A stretch of DNA of 64,000 nucleotides from Paramarasmius palmivorus (Eukaryota > Basidiomycota > Agaricomycetes > Agaricales > Marasmiaceae). Below are positions 34,120 through 45,746 of this stretch, in pieces. The position numbers and the translations under genes were made by a program. Each line of letters starts with the position of its first letter. Position 1 is the first letter of the stretch. The notes below the pieces were generated by a model. The model did no database searches, was not told the DNA's origin, and worked only from the letters and a program-made list of their open reading frames with translations. Location of the stretch: contig JAYKXP010000159.1 of the NCBI GenBank assembly GCA_037176845.1, forward strand, positions 1 through 64,000, in the 5' to 3' direction.

Positions 34120-35633
34120 ATGGCATCTTCAGATCGTCCTATCACGTTCTTCGACATCTCTATAGGTGGACGTCCCATCGGACGTATAATCTTCTCATTG
34201 TACTCTGATCTCGTTCCCAAGACCGCAGAAAGCTTTCGTGAGTATCATTGGGTTCAAGCGATCGATACTATCTGACGGCTATTTGCAGGTGCATTATGTA
34301 CTGGAGAAAAGGGTGTAGGAAAGTCGGGAAAGCCTCTGCATTTTAAAGGTTCTGGTTTCCACCGTGTAATCAAAGGGTAAGTAATGTATCGGCTCCTTGG
34401 CTTCGAGGAACATGTTTTCTGGAAGCTGGAGCCCTTGTTAACAGGTTCATGTGCCAGGGCGGTGACTTTACTGCTGGAAATGGTATGTTTCTGCATCTGT
34501 GTGTTCTTTTGCGTGAATTAACTGGATTCATAGGAACCGGAGGCGAATCGATATATGGCGAGAAATTCGAAGACGAAGCATTCCCCGTAAATCACACCAA
34601 ACCGTTCCTTCTTTCAATGGTTAGCAATGCCCCATCCATGCCGTTGCTCGCAGCGTCACTGAGGTTTTCATAGGCCAATGCTGGACCCAACACAAACGGC
34701 TCTCAATTCTTCATTACTGTCAGCCCAACGCCGCATCTTGACAATAAGCACGTCGTCTTTGGCGAAGTCATCAAGGGCAAGTCCGTTGGTAAGTCACTGA
34801 CAATCCCAACCACGTCCCACTTTACGCTTACAGTGCATCTTCAGTCCGTCAGATTGAAAACTTCCCAACTTCCAGCGGAGACCAACCTACTTCGCCGATT
34901 GTCATTGAGGATTGCGGTGTTCTAACACCAGATGACCCCTCACTCGCAGAAACACCTGCCACTGATGGTGACCCTTACGAAGATTACCCGGATGATGACG
35001 ACCACGATACCTCAAAGCCAGAAGGTTGTATAGAGATTGCCTCGAAAATCCGAGAAGTCGGCAACAAGCTGTTCAAAGAGGGAAAACCTGACCTTGCGCT
35101 GGCAAAATACCAAAGTGTGCACTCTCTACTGTCCAAGAGGTTGAAGTACTCAACGACGCTTCAGAATCTATCAGATATTTGGATGTTCACCAGGAAGTCC
35201 CAAAGAGCGCGGATGTCTCTGAGGAGGTCAAGCAATCCTACAAGGCCTTACTGGCACCTCTTCTCCTGAACTCTGCTTTGGCCGGAATCCGCATCCAACC
35301 TCCATCTTCCCACAATGCTGAAATCGCAGTGAACAGTGCCACTCGAGCTCTTGATTCGTTAGAGCTTAGCACGGCTGATAAAGGTGCGTGCCTTCTACAA
35401 TATGTCCAGTGTTCATCCAATAATCTCCAACATGTACAGCCAAAGCATTGTACCGCCGTGCTCTGGCACGTGTCATCCTCAAGGATGACGACGAAGCAGA
35501 GAAAGACCTCGCTGAGGCAAGCAAGCTCGTACCTGACGATCAGGCTATTTCGGGAGAGCTGGCTAAAGTTAGGCAGCGCAAGAAGGAGAAGAGGGACAAG
35601 GAGAAAGCTGCCTATAAGAAAATGTTTGCGTAG
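34120..35633 (+). CDS. CPR6: Cyclophilin-40-type peptidyl-prolyl isomerase with TPR domain
   Basis: Cytosolic proline isomerase and Hsp90 co-chaperone. The cyclophilin domain begins [19 protein letters not shown], with catalytic blocks [20 protein letters not shown] and [15 protein letters not shown]. The loop [12 protein letters not shown] has His where cyclophilin A has Trp, as is usual in Cyp40 and linked to weaker cyclosporin binding. An acidic linker (DYPDDDDHD) leads to TPR repeats ([41 protein letters not shown]), ending [11 protein letters not shown]. Seven introns or so, all GT..AG. It converges on the 5-phosphatase gene with only 69 bp between the two stop codons. Confidence 0.93.
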
Positions 35634-35702
35634 AGAATCCCAAACAACAAATAATGTAATCCGTAGAAGCAGAAATAATAAAGACAATGGGTATCAACTA
35701 AT

Positions 35703-38700
35703 CTATTCAAGGAATCGCAGGAGGAAACGGTGCCTTTGTAGCGGTGAAACGGGCGAAGGTGAGTCAAGATCGTCACGAAGTAGAACTGGTGCGAATCTTG
35801 CGGCTGTAATGGATATCGTTCAGATTGGCTCAAGCTAAGTGTGTAGTCTGGACATACCAATTCTCTGTGCTTTCATCTCAGATAGGGCGGAAGACTGCAC
35901 AACAAAGTGCAAGAAGGCTGTCACCGATATCCAAACCTAGAAAGGTGTTCAGTTAACATAAATCCACAGACTGAGGGTTGACATACGTTTACCGACTCGG
36001 GGGATAACGCATCCAAGATCTACCATATTTCAGTATGACACCAAACAAGGTGAGCCGCGTAACTCACCTCGAACGCTTCGTCTCGATTAGTCACCTGAGC
36101 ACACTGGTTGTGCAGTTCACTCGGAATGATACCATCTGGCAAAGATCCCAATAACTGTAGGAGACTTTCACCAAACGCTACCAGAACTGCATCGTCTTTC
36201 TTCTCGGGCGAAAAGGGGAAATCTTCTCCCGTGTCCAAACACTGAGTAAAACAGGAAAATCAGTGACGATAGCACAACGTGAGTCATAATGTGGGGGATT
36301 TACCTCTCTGATCTGGTGCATGATATCTTGATCGGCATCCTTCATGAACATGTTTTCCTACATATAGGTAACGTACTGTATGAAAGCCGGAGGTATACAC
36401 TGAAGAATGAAGACTTACAACCGAGTGATTACCAGTCATCATCCAGTTAACCAGACGCATGATCTCCCGAGGTGCATTGATAGCACGATTCTCATCCAAA
36501 AGATCTTGAGGGCCCTTCAGCGACCGAATAGGACCAGGAAGACGGGTTAGCCGCGATAATTTGTTTGCAAAACAAGTGTACTCTGATGCATGAATGGCGA
36601 TCAGTATCTGGTTCTCCAGCTAGACATTTAGGAGCAGTCATACGATATTGGGCGGTAACTGATATGAAGTGATCCTTCCCCATTAAAGTGTGCAAGATCA
36701 ACGTGCAGTCCAAATTCGGTGGCTCCAAATTGAGTTGTGCAGCGGAATTGTCGTCAACGAATGCAGATAAAACAATTTCTATCGCTTCATTTGGGAGTAA
36801 AAGGCCCTGAAGCATGTTAAGATCCCAAGCAGGGAGGGTCAAAGGACTACGCACTGTCATGGGTGACACGCTTAACCAATCAGGGTCTGGACATCAAATG
36901 ATATAGATGAGGACTAGTCTGCCGTGGCATTCGACAAGAACTTACGAATCGAATTCCCAGTCTCAACGGGTACGAATCGAAATGCACATGGAATCTGTTG
37001 TATAGTTTGAGCCACAGGTCGGATCAGAATACTGAATTCACTCACCTTTCCGTTGTTTTGGAAGGTGACTGAACGATCTACCTTTTTACGATAGCTGTAG
37101 ACATATCTCAGGGAATGGGGACATCCATACACGACAAATGGACTAACGAGATCTGTCCAAAGTCTACAGTCGATGGGTGGACCTTTGCCTTCGACCTCTC
37201 TTGCCTTTCTTCCATTCCATGTAGCTGCCTGAAAAGATGCTTCGCCGTCGCTTGCAGTTCGCTCTTATCGTACGCGTCTACCTTATGTCGGAAGCGAGTT
37301 AGATCGACATATGGGCATGTAAAATTAACAATACCTCGACTACAAAGTCAGCAGACGCAGGCCGATGATCACTCATCGTAATTTCCGGATGACCAGCATA
37401 TGAGATCTGCTGTACATGGGTGGTATGACCTGAATGAGCGTACAAAATCCGATCGGTCCAAGCAGGTTTACGCCTGATACAGGAAGGAATTGTTGAGTGC
37501 AAGATAGGTCAGAGTAATGAGACGTACTTGATGTCGTAGCCTAGATCATCGGTAAGTACACCTGAGCTGAAACGATACGTTCTATAACGGCCTTGGTTCA
37601 GCAAACAAGACTCGCTCCATAAGGGTAACTCACGGCAAATGTGATATCGGATGCTCCATGAACAGATGGAATGCCTTTTGATTCCGCATCGCGTTCTTGA
37701 GCTGGTCGTACTGCAACAACCTCTCGTACTTTTCCTTCCAGTGCTCGGCCGCTAGCATTGATCGAACATCGTAGTCAGGCAAGTCGATGCGATAGTTCAA
37801 GTCTACAACAACATCTGATTTAGAAGCCGGTCGAGCCGAGAGAGCAAGTGAAATACGAACCGCCCTAAAGCAAAGTTCAGATAAAGAATAAACAAATAAA
37901 TTTGCTCCTTACCAACCAGAATAACGCATCACTTTCGTACACGTTATACCTCTCCAATACAGGTTGGGGAGCAGCGACTGCCGCGCTCGGCTGTGTATCA
38001 ACACTGGCATTCCCTTTCTCGTCGATTATTGTTTCAGAAGTTGAGTTTATCGACTCCACAAACATCAATCTTCTCGAAAGATCCTGGAAATCTGCGTTCC
38101 TCTTGTCTACCATCTCGTCAAAAGCAGCTAGATGGGAACACACAAATGTGAGCGTCGTGGAGCCAGGTGAGGTGATGTCATTTTGAATCTTTGACGAAGG
38201 ATCAAGCTTCAAGCTTCCTTCCGTTTGGAGCGCATTGAATGCTGGTGGAGTAAAAGATACTCGTATTGCTGTTCCACCTTTGTTACCCTAGATATCAAAT
38301 ATCGTCAGCATGCAAAATGTATGTACTACATGGTTATTGAGACCGCGACACACCATCACACCCATGATACCAACACCAGTCGCACACGTCATGACGTTTG
38401 AGAAGCAACTTTTCAACGACTTCTTGACGAGAATGACGATGAGCATGCCGACGAGCTGTTTTGATCCTAGCTGAGTAGATCAACACCAAATTTAGTCTTG
38501 CAATAGAGACTTCGAAGGTATGAAATGGAAGAACCTTCTCGTATAGATCGCGCTTCTCTCCGAGGGCGGCAAAGATAGCCATGCACCATGCATCTTCTCT
38601 TAGAGTACTCGTCGAGTAGAGTAACGCCTCGGTAGAGAGATCAAGCTCTTGGAATCCAAATACAAAGATGTCAGGATCCTCTGAATGTTCTGGATCAACT

Positions 38701-40136
38701 GCGAAGGTCGGTGGACCGTCGGAGGTGTCAGCTCGTAAGGTAGAGTTCGAGGTCTCGATTGAAGCGGAAACTGAGCTTGTATCTGTAACGAGTTAGGTTA
38801 TAGTTGAAAATAGAAACAGGCATACTTACCGTTCACTACCTGTTCTATCGGGTTCTTCACGACTTCGCCCATCGACAGAGGCGAGATATCCTTCATTGGA
38901 GGCAGTGTCGGTTTATCTGACGCGTATGTTCCTCGTTGTCCAGTATCGTTATCGCCGCGAACCCAGGCAGCGAGATCTTGAGACGGCATTTTCCCATTTA
39001 CATTGAAGGTACCAACTCGAATGCTGTCGCAGACACGTGTCAGAGTTAACAGGGCTTCAGATGACACGAGTAACACACTTGAGACGCGCACGCGCCTTCC
39101 TACAAGTCTCTCGAGCACGCTTTCTAACCCAGCTCTCCCTAATCATCAAGATATCATCGGCGTCATCACCAGGTATTCCTGCACTTGCAGAGGATAATCG
39201 GTCCTGTAAAGGTATTGATTCTGTACGAAGGTCCGGTGGTATCTTGGATACTAGGAGAGAATGTATGAGAATGGATACGAGCTTTGGGTCGAATACGGCG
39301 GTAGTCACAAGTGGGTAGATTGATGGAACGAGAGGTGTACGTTGCTAACCAGGAAAAGGTTTCTGGAAGTGCACCAGATGCGGATTGCTCTGAACGAGCA
39401 TTAATCAGGTACCGATGCGATCCAAGTTCAGAAACGTAGCTACCTGAGACCTCCTTCAAACGTCTACACTCTGCCAATATTGTTCTCAACCCTTGAACGT
39501 CATATGTGAACAGATGCAGCACTTCATTGCTCTCTAGACCCGCTTTCACGGTGAGCTTGAGTCCTGTCGCCAAGATTTAAGAATTATTTCATCCTCAACG
39601 TCACCAAGGGTAATGAACTACCTGGAGCTGACGTGTCCAGCGATACAGATTGTGCTGATAAGTGAGAACGGGTTGGGGATTGTATTCCTTGCGTGATTCT
39701 CTTCACCTGGGCCATACTAATAGAAAAGTCACCATAGATTGGGAAAATGTGACGGATATCTAGTTCGTCCAAGTATCCATTTGCCGAATGCTTCTGCTTC
39801 AGTACAAAAACACTACGGGGAGGTATATTAATATCGTCTGACTCCTGAACAGTTCAATGTGATAGGCAAATGATAGAATTCGGAGAAAATGCCGAAGTGA
39901 AAGTCACAGAAAATTCTAGATACGCACCTTCCTTCTTCCAAGCCATTGGCTCCCTCTTGGTGAGTCACAACTGCTAGTATTCGTTTATTCCGTAAATCTT
40001 GCAGTATGTTCTCGAAATCTTCATCATTCTCATCGGCCGAAGTGGGGGATTCGGGGATCGCAAAGACTTCAAGAATAGAGATGATTCTATCAGAATCCCT
40101 GAGAAGAAGCCTGAGGGCAGATTCATACTCTGCCAT
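35703..40136 (-). CDS. Inositol polyphosphate 5-phosphatase, OCRL/INPP5B-like with RhoGAP domain
   Basis: Removes the 5-phosphate from PI(4,5)P2 and related lipids, controlling endosomal and plasma-membrane identity. The N-terminal region (MAEYESALRLLLRDSDRII) is weakly conserved. The catalytic domain opens with IRVGTFNVNGKMPSQDLAAW and contains DLNYRIDLPDYDVRSMLA, RKPAWTDRILY and SDHRPASADF, the signature residues of the 5-phosphatase fold. An ASH/immunoglobulin-like middle region follows, then a RhoGAP domain: NRAINAPREIMRLVNWMM, LQLLGSLPDGIIPSELHNQC, VNVWISVTAFLHFVVQSSAL. It ends RHRFLLRFLE. About twenty short introns. I could not see a catalytic arginine finger, which is also missing in OCRL, so GAP activity is doubtful. 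Family members act with Rab proteins. Confidence 0.9.
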
Positions 40137-40582
40137 GGAGGTCGAGAGGGGGTTCCTTGGACAGGGCTGTTGTCGAGCACATCGTTACATGTCAACGCAC
40201 GGACCATCTCTCACGTGATCATGACGCATAGTGTGTCACACGATGTGACACCGATGTTACCACGGAGATTTCCGTTCCAGGCATTTCCCCGGACCTTCGA
40301 AAGTGTGGGGTAAACTGAATACTGCCGAGTCCCGACACCGCTTCGTTTTATGCGGTCTAGGCAACCAGGCTGTTGTAAGATGGGCCTAGTGCAAGAGGCT
40401 ATAAAGGTCCTTTCAAGGCCTTTTACTGTACAAGAAATCCCTCTAGAAACCATCAAAAAGAACTCGTTTACCACGTCGAAAGGTCGAGAATCCGGGAAAT
40501 GATAAAGGGCGGCGAACTTTCTTTCACAATCCGCGTCACGCGATGACCACATTCCATTCAGGGGTGGCGTAAACCTAGACCA

Positions 40583-40590
40583 TATAAATA
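40583..40590 (+). promoter_or_regulatory. TATA box of the HABP4/Stm1-like gene
   Basis: TATAAATA lies 103 bp upstream of the ATG at 40693, followed by a pyrimidine-rich leader (TCTTCATCTCTTTCTACTAC) just before the start. This combination is typical of highly expressed fungal genes. Evidence is sequence and spacing only. Confidence 0.55.
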
Positions 40591-40692
40591 CGGGCTCAGC
40601 ATCCAGGTCACACTCCACTCGCACGTCTTGACTCCATCTCGCATAGTTCAGCAAATCAGTCTTCTTCATCTCTTTCTACTACCTTCCTCATC

Positions 40693-41282
40693 ATGACACG
40701 TACCGAGCGCGCTGCTTACCCTCGTGCCGTTATGAGGGACCGCTCCCTCTCGCGATCTGGTCTTGAGAAGGGTATCCGCAAGGAAGGTGGCGGAGCACAT
40801 AATTGGGGTCGTCTCGAGGATGAGCTCGAGCTCGAGTACGCTGCCCTAGACGATGAGCAGCTTGAACTCGAGGAAGAAAGGGTTACCAGCCCATCAGGCA
40901 GCTCAGCAAGCGCCGATAGTGGTATGTTGGTTGTTATTGCTGCCAACTCGCAATCATACTAAATCATGTCTCACATTTAGGGCTCGAGAAAACTGCCCCA
41001 TTGAGCCCAAACTCTTCCATGTCCGAAGCGGAAATTGAGGCCGCGAAGCAGTTTAGGAAGAATGCACTCAAGAAGGGACAAGGTCAGCAGATCAAATGGT
41101 GACACACTGCTCATAACGACTAACGCCGCTTACAGTTGATCTTGCTGCCATCGCTCGTACCTCCAATGCTGTGTCCTCTTCTCCCCCAAAGGTTACCCCC
41201 GTCTCCGATACCAGTGTATGTTTCTATTCATCCCTTCTCTGCATCGTGCTGACGGCCTATCCAGTCCAACGCTAGCGCCTAA
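40693..41282 (+). CDS. HABP4/PAI-RBP1 (Stm1-like) RNA-binding protein
   Basis: Small protein of about 120-130 residues in four exons. It begins MTRTERAAYPRAVMRDRS, followed by SRSGLEKGIRKEGGGAHNW and GRLEDELELEY. The KGIRKEGGGAHNWG block is the hallmark of the HABP4/PAI-RBP1 family (Stm1/Oga1/SERBP1 type), proteins that bind ribosomes or mRNA and act in ribosome dormancy and mRNA stability. Later exons read LSPNSSMSEAEIEAAKQFR and QVDLAAIARTSNAVSSSPP and end SNASA. Compared with full-size relatives it lacks a long RGG-rich tail, so it is a short member. It has a clear TATA box and pyrimidine-rich leader. Confidence 0.75.
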
Positions 41283-41539
41283 ATTAAATACAATAATCTA
41301 ACACCAACATTGTACTAGTATCATCACTTGGTAAAACTGATGTATTGCTCGATTCCTGTTGTCTAATCAAGTCGTTTTTCTTGCTCAATGTGATATCCTC
41401 TGATGGTTGTGTGTATCGAAGTTCGATCGCTGCCGCAGCAGACCAGAGCAAACCTAGTTCGGGGTAAGAAGACTACAAAGAAGTATGTATGTAGGCTTGG
41501 TAGGGTAATTTATTACCCACTCTGAATACTCGGCCGTTC

Positions 41540-43469
41540 TTAGAGCACCTTCCTAATCCAATCCATCTTGATTGGTGGTATATGGGTAATATGTCCGCTT
41601 TCCTTCTTCACATACACCATGTAGATCACTGCACCTGTCGAAACGCTCGCAAATGAAACCGTCGCTGCCCACCGGAACTGCGACGGTTGGTACAGAACCA
41701 TCGTCAAGAGATATCTGTACAATTTTCGATCAGGCCAACGTTAACAGAGAAGAATGATCAACGGACTTGCATAGGTCGGCGATGTTCTGCATCGTGAACT
41801 GTAGCGCAGTGAGGGTATTTCGCCTTGGATGTGCAGTTAGAGCAGTTTGCAGCTGCTTAGTTTGGATTAGGTCGAATGCCCAGAGACCGATCCGACTTAG
41901 TGCCATCCCTAAATATCTACTGAAAGCTTCGGACTATGGCAAAAAATCGTTCAATACGTACCGCCAAACAAAAGAATAGCACCCAAGACCCCGAGGGATG
42001 AGCCACTCCGCGGTGGTGTTGGGTCATTTGGGGAGAAGGCGTAGAATGATACGATTACTGGAATAAGCGTGAAAACCATTGACCTAAACAGACTACATTA
42101 AGACAGGTAGTGCGGCTGAGAAGGAAAGCTAAATACCAGATGCTCCAGTTTCCCGCACGAACAGAACCGATCTTTTGCTCAAGAGGCGAGGCAATCGCAG
42201 TTCCTAAGAGACCGGTGATAACACAGAGGCCCCGCATCTCTGCAATGAAATCGTCGGAAAACGATAAGGTTTTGAGGTATCCGACCATAATGCCGTCGAA
42301 TCTGGTAGAAAACGTTTTCAGTGCAATGTCCATCTAGTGGACGAGGAACGACCTACGAGAGAACAGTGAGATAGAGCAAGGAAATAGAAAGCGAGGAAAA
42401 GAACACCGGAAGGTGAACAAGCTCTCTCCAATCACGCAAGCTCAACAAGTCCTCCAAATCTCGACTAACGCGGCTGGCAAGTGAACCTTGCGAAAGCGGC
42501 GACGTAGCCGAAGCGTCGTTCCCTCGTACCGTTCGCAACCTTCGCTCGGCATTCTTCCTCTCTTGTTCTTCAGCCAATTGTGGGAACCGCTTGTACACCA
42601 CCCCAATCCAGTATAGCTCGAATACCATCGTAATGAGTGCCACCAGTCCGAGTACCACGATAGACTGCACGCCTTTGTCCGATTTATCTAACTTGACAGT
42701 CAAAAACGACACGAACAACGGCGCACAGAGCTTGCACATGAGATTGATCTGGCGAAGATACATGTTTAATTTCGCCAACTTCCTAGATAAATCCGGTCCT
42801 TGGGAGATACATGTAGCCCAATCTCTTTCAACCGCGATTGATATGCAGATGTTGGAGAGATGGATAACGCAACCGGAAAGAACGAGGATAATGAACAGAG
42901 GTGATAGGACGGGATTTGATTCGAGTGTCAGAGTTCGAGGTTGAATGAAACCCATAGAAGGAGGAGTAGAGGAGAGCATGAATACGAAGGAAGTGTATGC
43001 CACGACGGTTGATAGTTTTTGTATCACGATACCTGCTCGGACGAGGTGGAGTTTCTCATAGCGGTCGACTAGCGAGCCCATCCACCGAGATAGGGCAATT
43101 CCAGAGACTGCAGTGGTTATGATGTGAGCTTCGATGCATGTTTTCCGAGATCAGAAAGGTATGTACATGTCATAGAAAAGCCGAGTATGGAAGACGGTAG
43201 CAGAGTAGTCTTGAAGTAGATGATGAGGTACAGGTAGAGTGCGAATTCGGCGGTCCTATCGCCCCAAGCACTGGGTTGAATAGAAGGATTATTAGAAGGA
43301 AACCCCTGGAGACAATTGTTAGGAATACACACCTGGACAGATGCTGAATGAGAAGACATCGCAATCCTATCGGGTCAAATCTGTTCCGCGAGTCTAAGCC
43401 TGACTCCCTCGAAAGAAGAGGTTCTTCTTCATCATTAATGCGTGCAGAGGGACTAGTCGTTTCATCCAT
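41540..43469 (-). CDS. Ferroportin-like (SLC40 family) metal exporter
   Basis: Multi-pass membrane protein predicted to move ferrous iron (or another divalent metal) out of the cytosol. The N terminus MDETTSPSARINDEEEPLL carries an acidic dileucine-like stretch. The diagnostic first helix is SAWGDRTAEFALYLYLII. Next come GIALSRWMGSLVDRYEKLHLV, the hydrophobic FIILVLSGCVIHLSNICIS, and the conserved ERDWATCIS and LNMYLRQINLMCKLCAPLF blocks. The second half has FDGIMVGYLKTLSFSDDFIA and TALQFTMQNIADLCKYLLTM. About eight short introns. About 500 residues, ending IKMDWIRKVL. Family assignment is by these motifs; substrate is inferred. Confidence 0.85.
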
Positions 43470-43812
43470 AGGTGGTATGGCTATGAATATGCAACTTGAA
43501 AAGGTAGCTCATCGTCGTACGATGGGAGACGCCTCCAAAATCACCAAGTTTACCACGGGCCAGTCTGCTTCTTGGTCCTCAACGTTAACTAGAACCGCAA
43601 CGGTCACGACCACTGCTCACTAGTCAGGAATGGGTCGGAGTTAACCCCCGACAGGAACGAGTTCATGACATCAAGGATAGGCATGACTGAGTTGAATTGA
43701 AGTAGGTTTATGTACTATACAAACTTGAGGACTAATCTATAGTAGACTCAGAGTAGAATCTGTTTGCCACCCCAGCTCGCTGTACCCACAAATAAGTTCT
43801 AGCCTCGTCAAA
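43470..43812. other. Intergenic, nothing recognised
   Basis: About 340 bp upstream of the ferroportin-like gene, reaching the DUF6589 relic. It must contain the ferroportin promoter. No repeat or RNA seen. Confidence 0.35.
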
Positions 43813-44419
43813 TTGCATTGCACCAATCTTCTCGGTCTCGAACACCTGCCATTTGGTGTATGCACATACAACCACCTGCAACTACGTCTTCGAGAATATG
43901 CAGCTTCTGGTTTGCTTTACCTCAAGCTATGCAGAGCGATGAATTACAGCGATGTCGGGTGCATTCCTGAACTCTTCCCGTTCCTTAGTACCGGATTATT
44001 TTCTGCTACAGGAAAACATAAGTACGCGGTCCGTATGACAAGGTTCCTCACTGACCTGAAACATGTCTATCCTTCTCGACTTTGTGATGTTGTCTTGTGG
44101 AATTGGCTTTATAACGATAAAGGCCATCTGGATGGTTTCCGCATGTTCGATTGGCTACAGGAATAGAACAACCCCTACACCGAAGTAAGAAACGCGAGAT
44201 TCTGGAAAACCACGCAGCCTATGCTTACCTTCCAAGGCCACCTCCCCAGGTGAAGGTGTCAACTGCATTCTCGAACGTTCGCCACTCCTGGAAGTCAACG
44301 CAGCGGCCAACCTCACTCGCCGTACCATTGACTATTCAAACCTGGCAATGGGCCCTGCACTTCGCAAGTTAAGGGAACACATCTCAAAAACTAAAGATGA
44401 TGTCTTCCAAGCTGGATGA
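43813..44419 (+). pseudogene. DUF6589-type transposon-derived gene fragment
   Basis: The frame from about 43813 carries LYLKLCRAMNYSDVGCIPE, ATGKHKYAVRMTRFLTDLK and LCDVVLWNWLYNDKGHLDG, then FRMFDWLQE. These match the C-terminal block of DUF6589 proteins that are scattered in Agaricomycete genomes and look transposon-related. A TAG stop follows directly where the family continues with NN-Y-T. Beyond it, matching residues appear in another frame (AAANLTRRTIDYSNLAMGP, KLREHISK), so at least one stop and one frameshift break the gene. No N-terminal part was found upstream. A dead relic. Confidence 0.65.
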
Positions 44420-44589
44420 ACCACCAGCGTGACAAATTCCTTGCGAAGGTGGGGCTTGAAAGCTTGAGAGTTTGCATCAAAAAAGTGCCATATCGGGCTG
44501 GAGATAATCTAGAACATGATGATACTACTAATGATTGGTTAGTGAGGTGACCAAAGATATATGGGGGTTGAGTAATGATAACATACCAT

Positions 44590-45746
44590 AGAATCCATCA
44601 CTGCATGTTAGAAGTAGCCTGCCTGGTACAGGAGTCCACTTCGGACAGTTCCGACTCGAGCCTGACACAAATGTAAGTGAGTGCATCTCTAGATAGTTTT
44701 GAACTCACAATGATGTCTTTCCCGATGACATCGTCCACACTATGTCCACATATTACTGGCCAGCATGATTGCCTTGAAGGTGAACCCGCTGAAGCTGAAC
44801 TTGAAGGTAACGGGGGCAGCTGACATGATGTTGTTAGTCGGTTGGGCTGATTTTCCAGGTTTCCCGCACATTCTCGCAAGAGGAAGGATTTCGCTGATAG
44901 TCTTCGATGCTCTTGGGCCATAAAGGTCCGAATAGAACCAGCTGATGTGTTTCCAAAAGGCGTTCATATCCTTCAGCTTCGCGTAGCATGTCGGGTCCAC
45001 CATCCGGTCTAATAAATCGGTCGCCCACTACACCTGCGGTCCCAATGTTCCGCTTCCATTCATATCCAACTTCTTCTCTTTCCACAATTCCCTCCTGAAC
45101 CCAACCAATGCTTCCCTCAGCTCTCCGCCTCGTGCACCTCTGACGACATTCTTTGAGTTGAAGGTGCGTGGCTTCATTTACTTGTCGAATTCTTCATCTG
45201 TCCCGAGGGGCCAGTAATCTGGGTTACGTACATCGCAGCAATGAGCCATAGGCTTATTTCTTGCTTCGCAGCGGATGCAAAAGGGTTTGTTGACTAGGAA
45301 AGGTTTGAGTAACAGACGGCAGTGGAAAGGAAGAGCCATACCCAGAGCAACGTGAAAGCGAGTCAACGCGACACGTCGATGGCACTTTTCAACACGACAC
45401 TTGGCATTGTTATGTCGAACATTGCATCGGATAGCGTGGCCAATGCAGCGTGAATGAGAATACGTCTACACGCAGAGGTCCCGATCATGCCGACCAGAGT
45501 ATACACATCGCGAAAAGTCGTTCCTCGTTGGTCAATGGTGTGGGCTTCATCGAACGTCAAGGCGATGACATTCCGCATGAAATTCCGGTTCGTTAGGATG
45601 GCTTGGAAGTTCATCGTCAGGTGTACTAAACTCTCGTCCAAGCACGCATATGTGCTCTTCCTGTGTTTCGATGTGTCCATCGCCACAGTTTGAGGAGTAC
45701 CATGGAGGTTCTGGGGGGTTTTGGCTCCAAGGAAGGAAGGAGTCAT
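44590..45746 (-). pseudogene. RecQ-like helicase relic
   Basis: A minus-strand segment reads SLVHLTMNFQAILTNRNF, then NVIALTFDEAHTIDQRGTTF, then RDVYTLVGMIGT. This matches the DEAH-box region of the RecQ-like helicases that are abundant in Agaricomycetes and often found with transposons. The nucleotide-binding part upstream is out of frame or missing. Downstream, a Cys-rich segment (FCIRCEARNKPMAHCCDV) recalls the zinc region after the helicase core but is separated by stops, and scattered fragments continue to about 44.6 kb. Stops and frame changes show it is not functional. Boundaries are approximate. Confidence 0.55.

Noticed and set aside
35179..35838. 219-codon plus-strand frame over the end of the cyclophilin gene
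   Set aside because: Its first part is the TPR domain of the cyclophilin read across an intron; the rest runs antisense into the 5-phosphatase 3' end.
40211..40669. 152-codon open frame on the minus strand upstream of the HABP4/Stm1-like gene
   Set aside because: It overlaps the TATA box and pyrimidine-rich leader of the plus-strand gene and has no recognisable domain.
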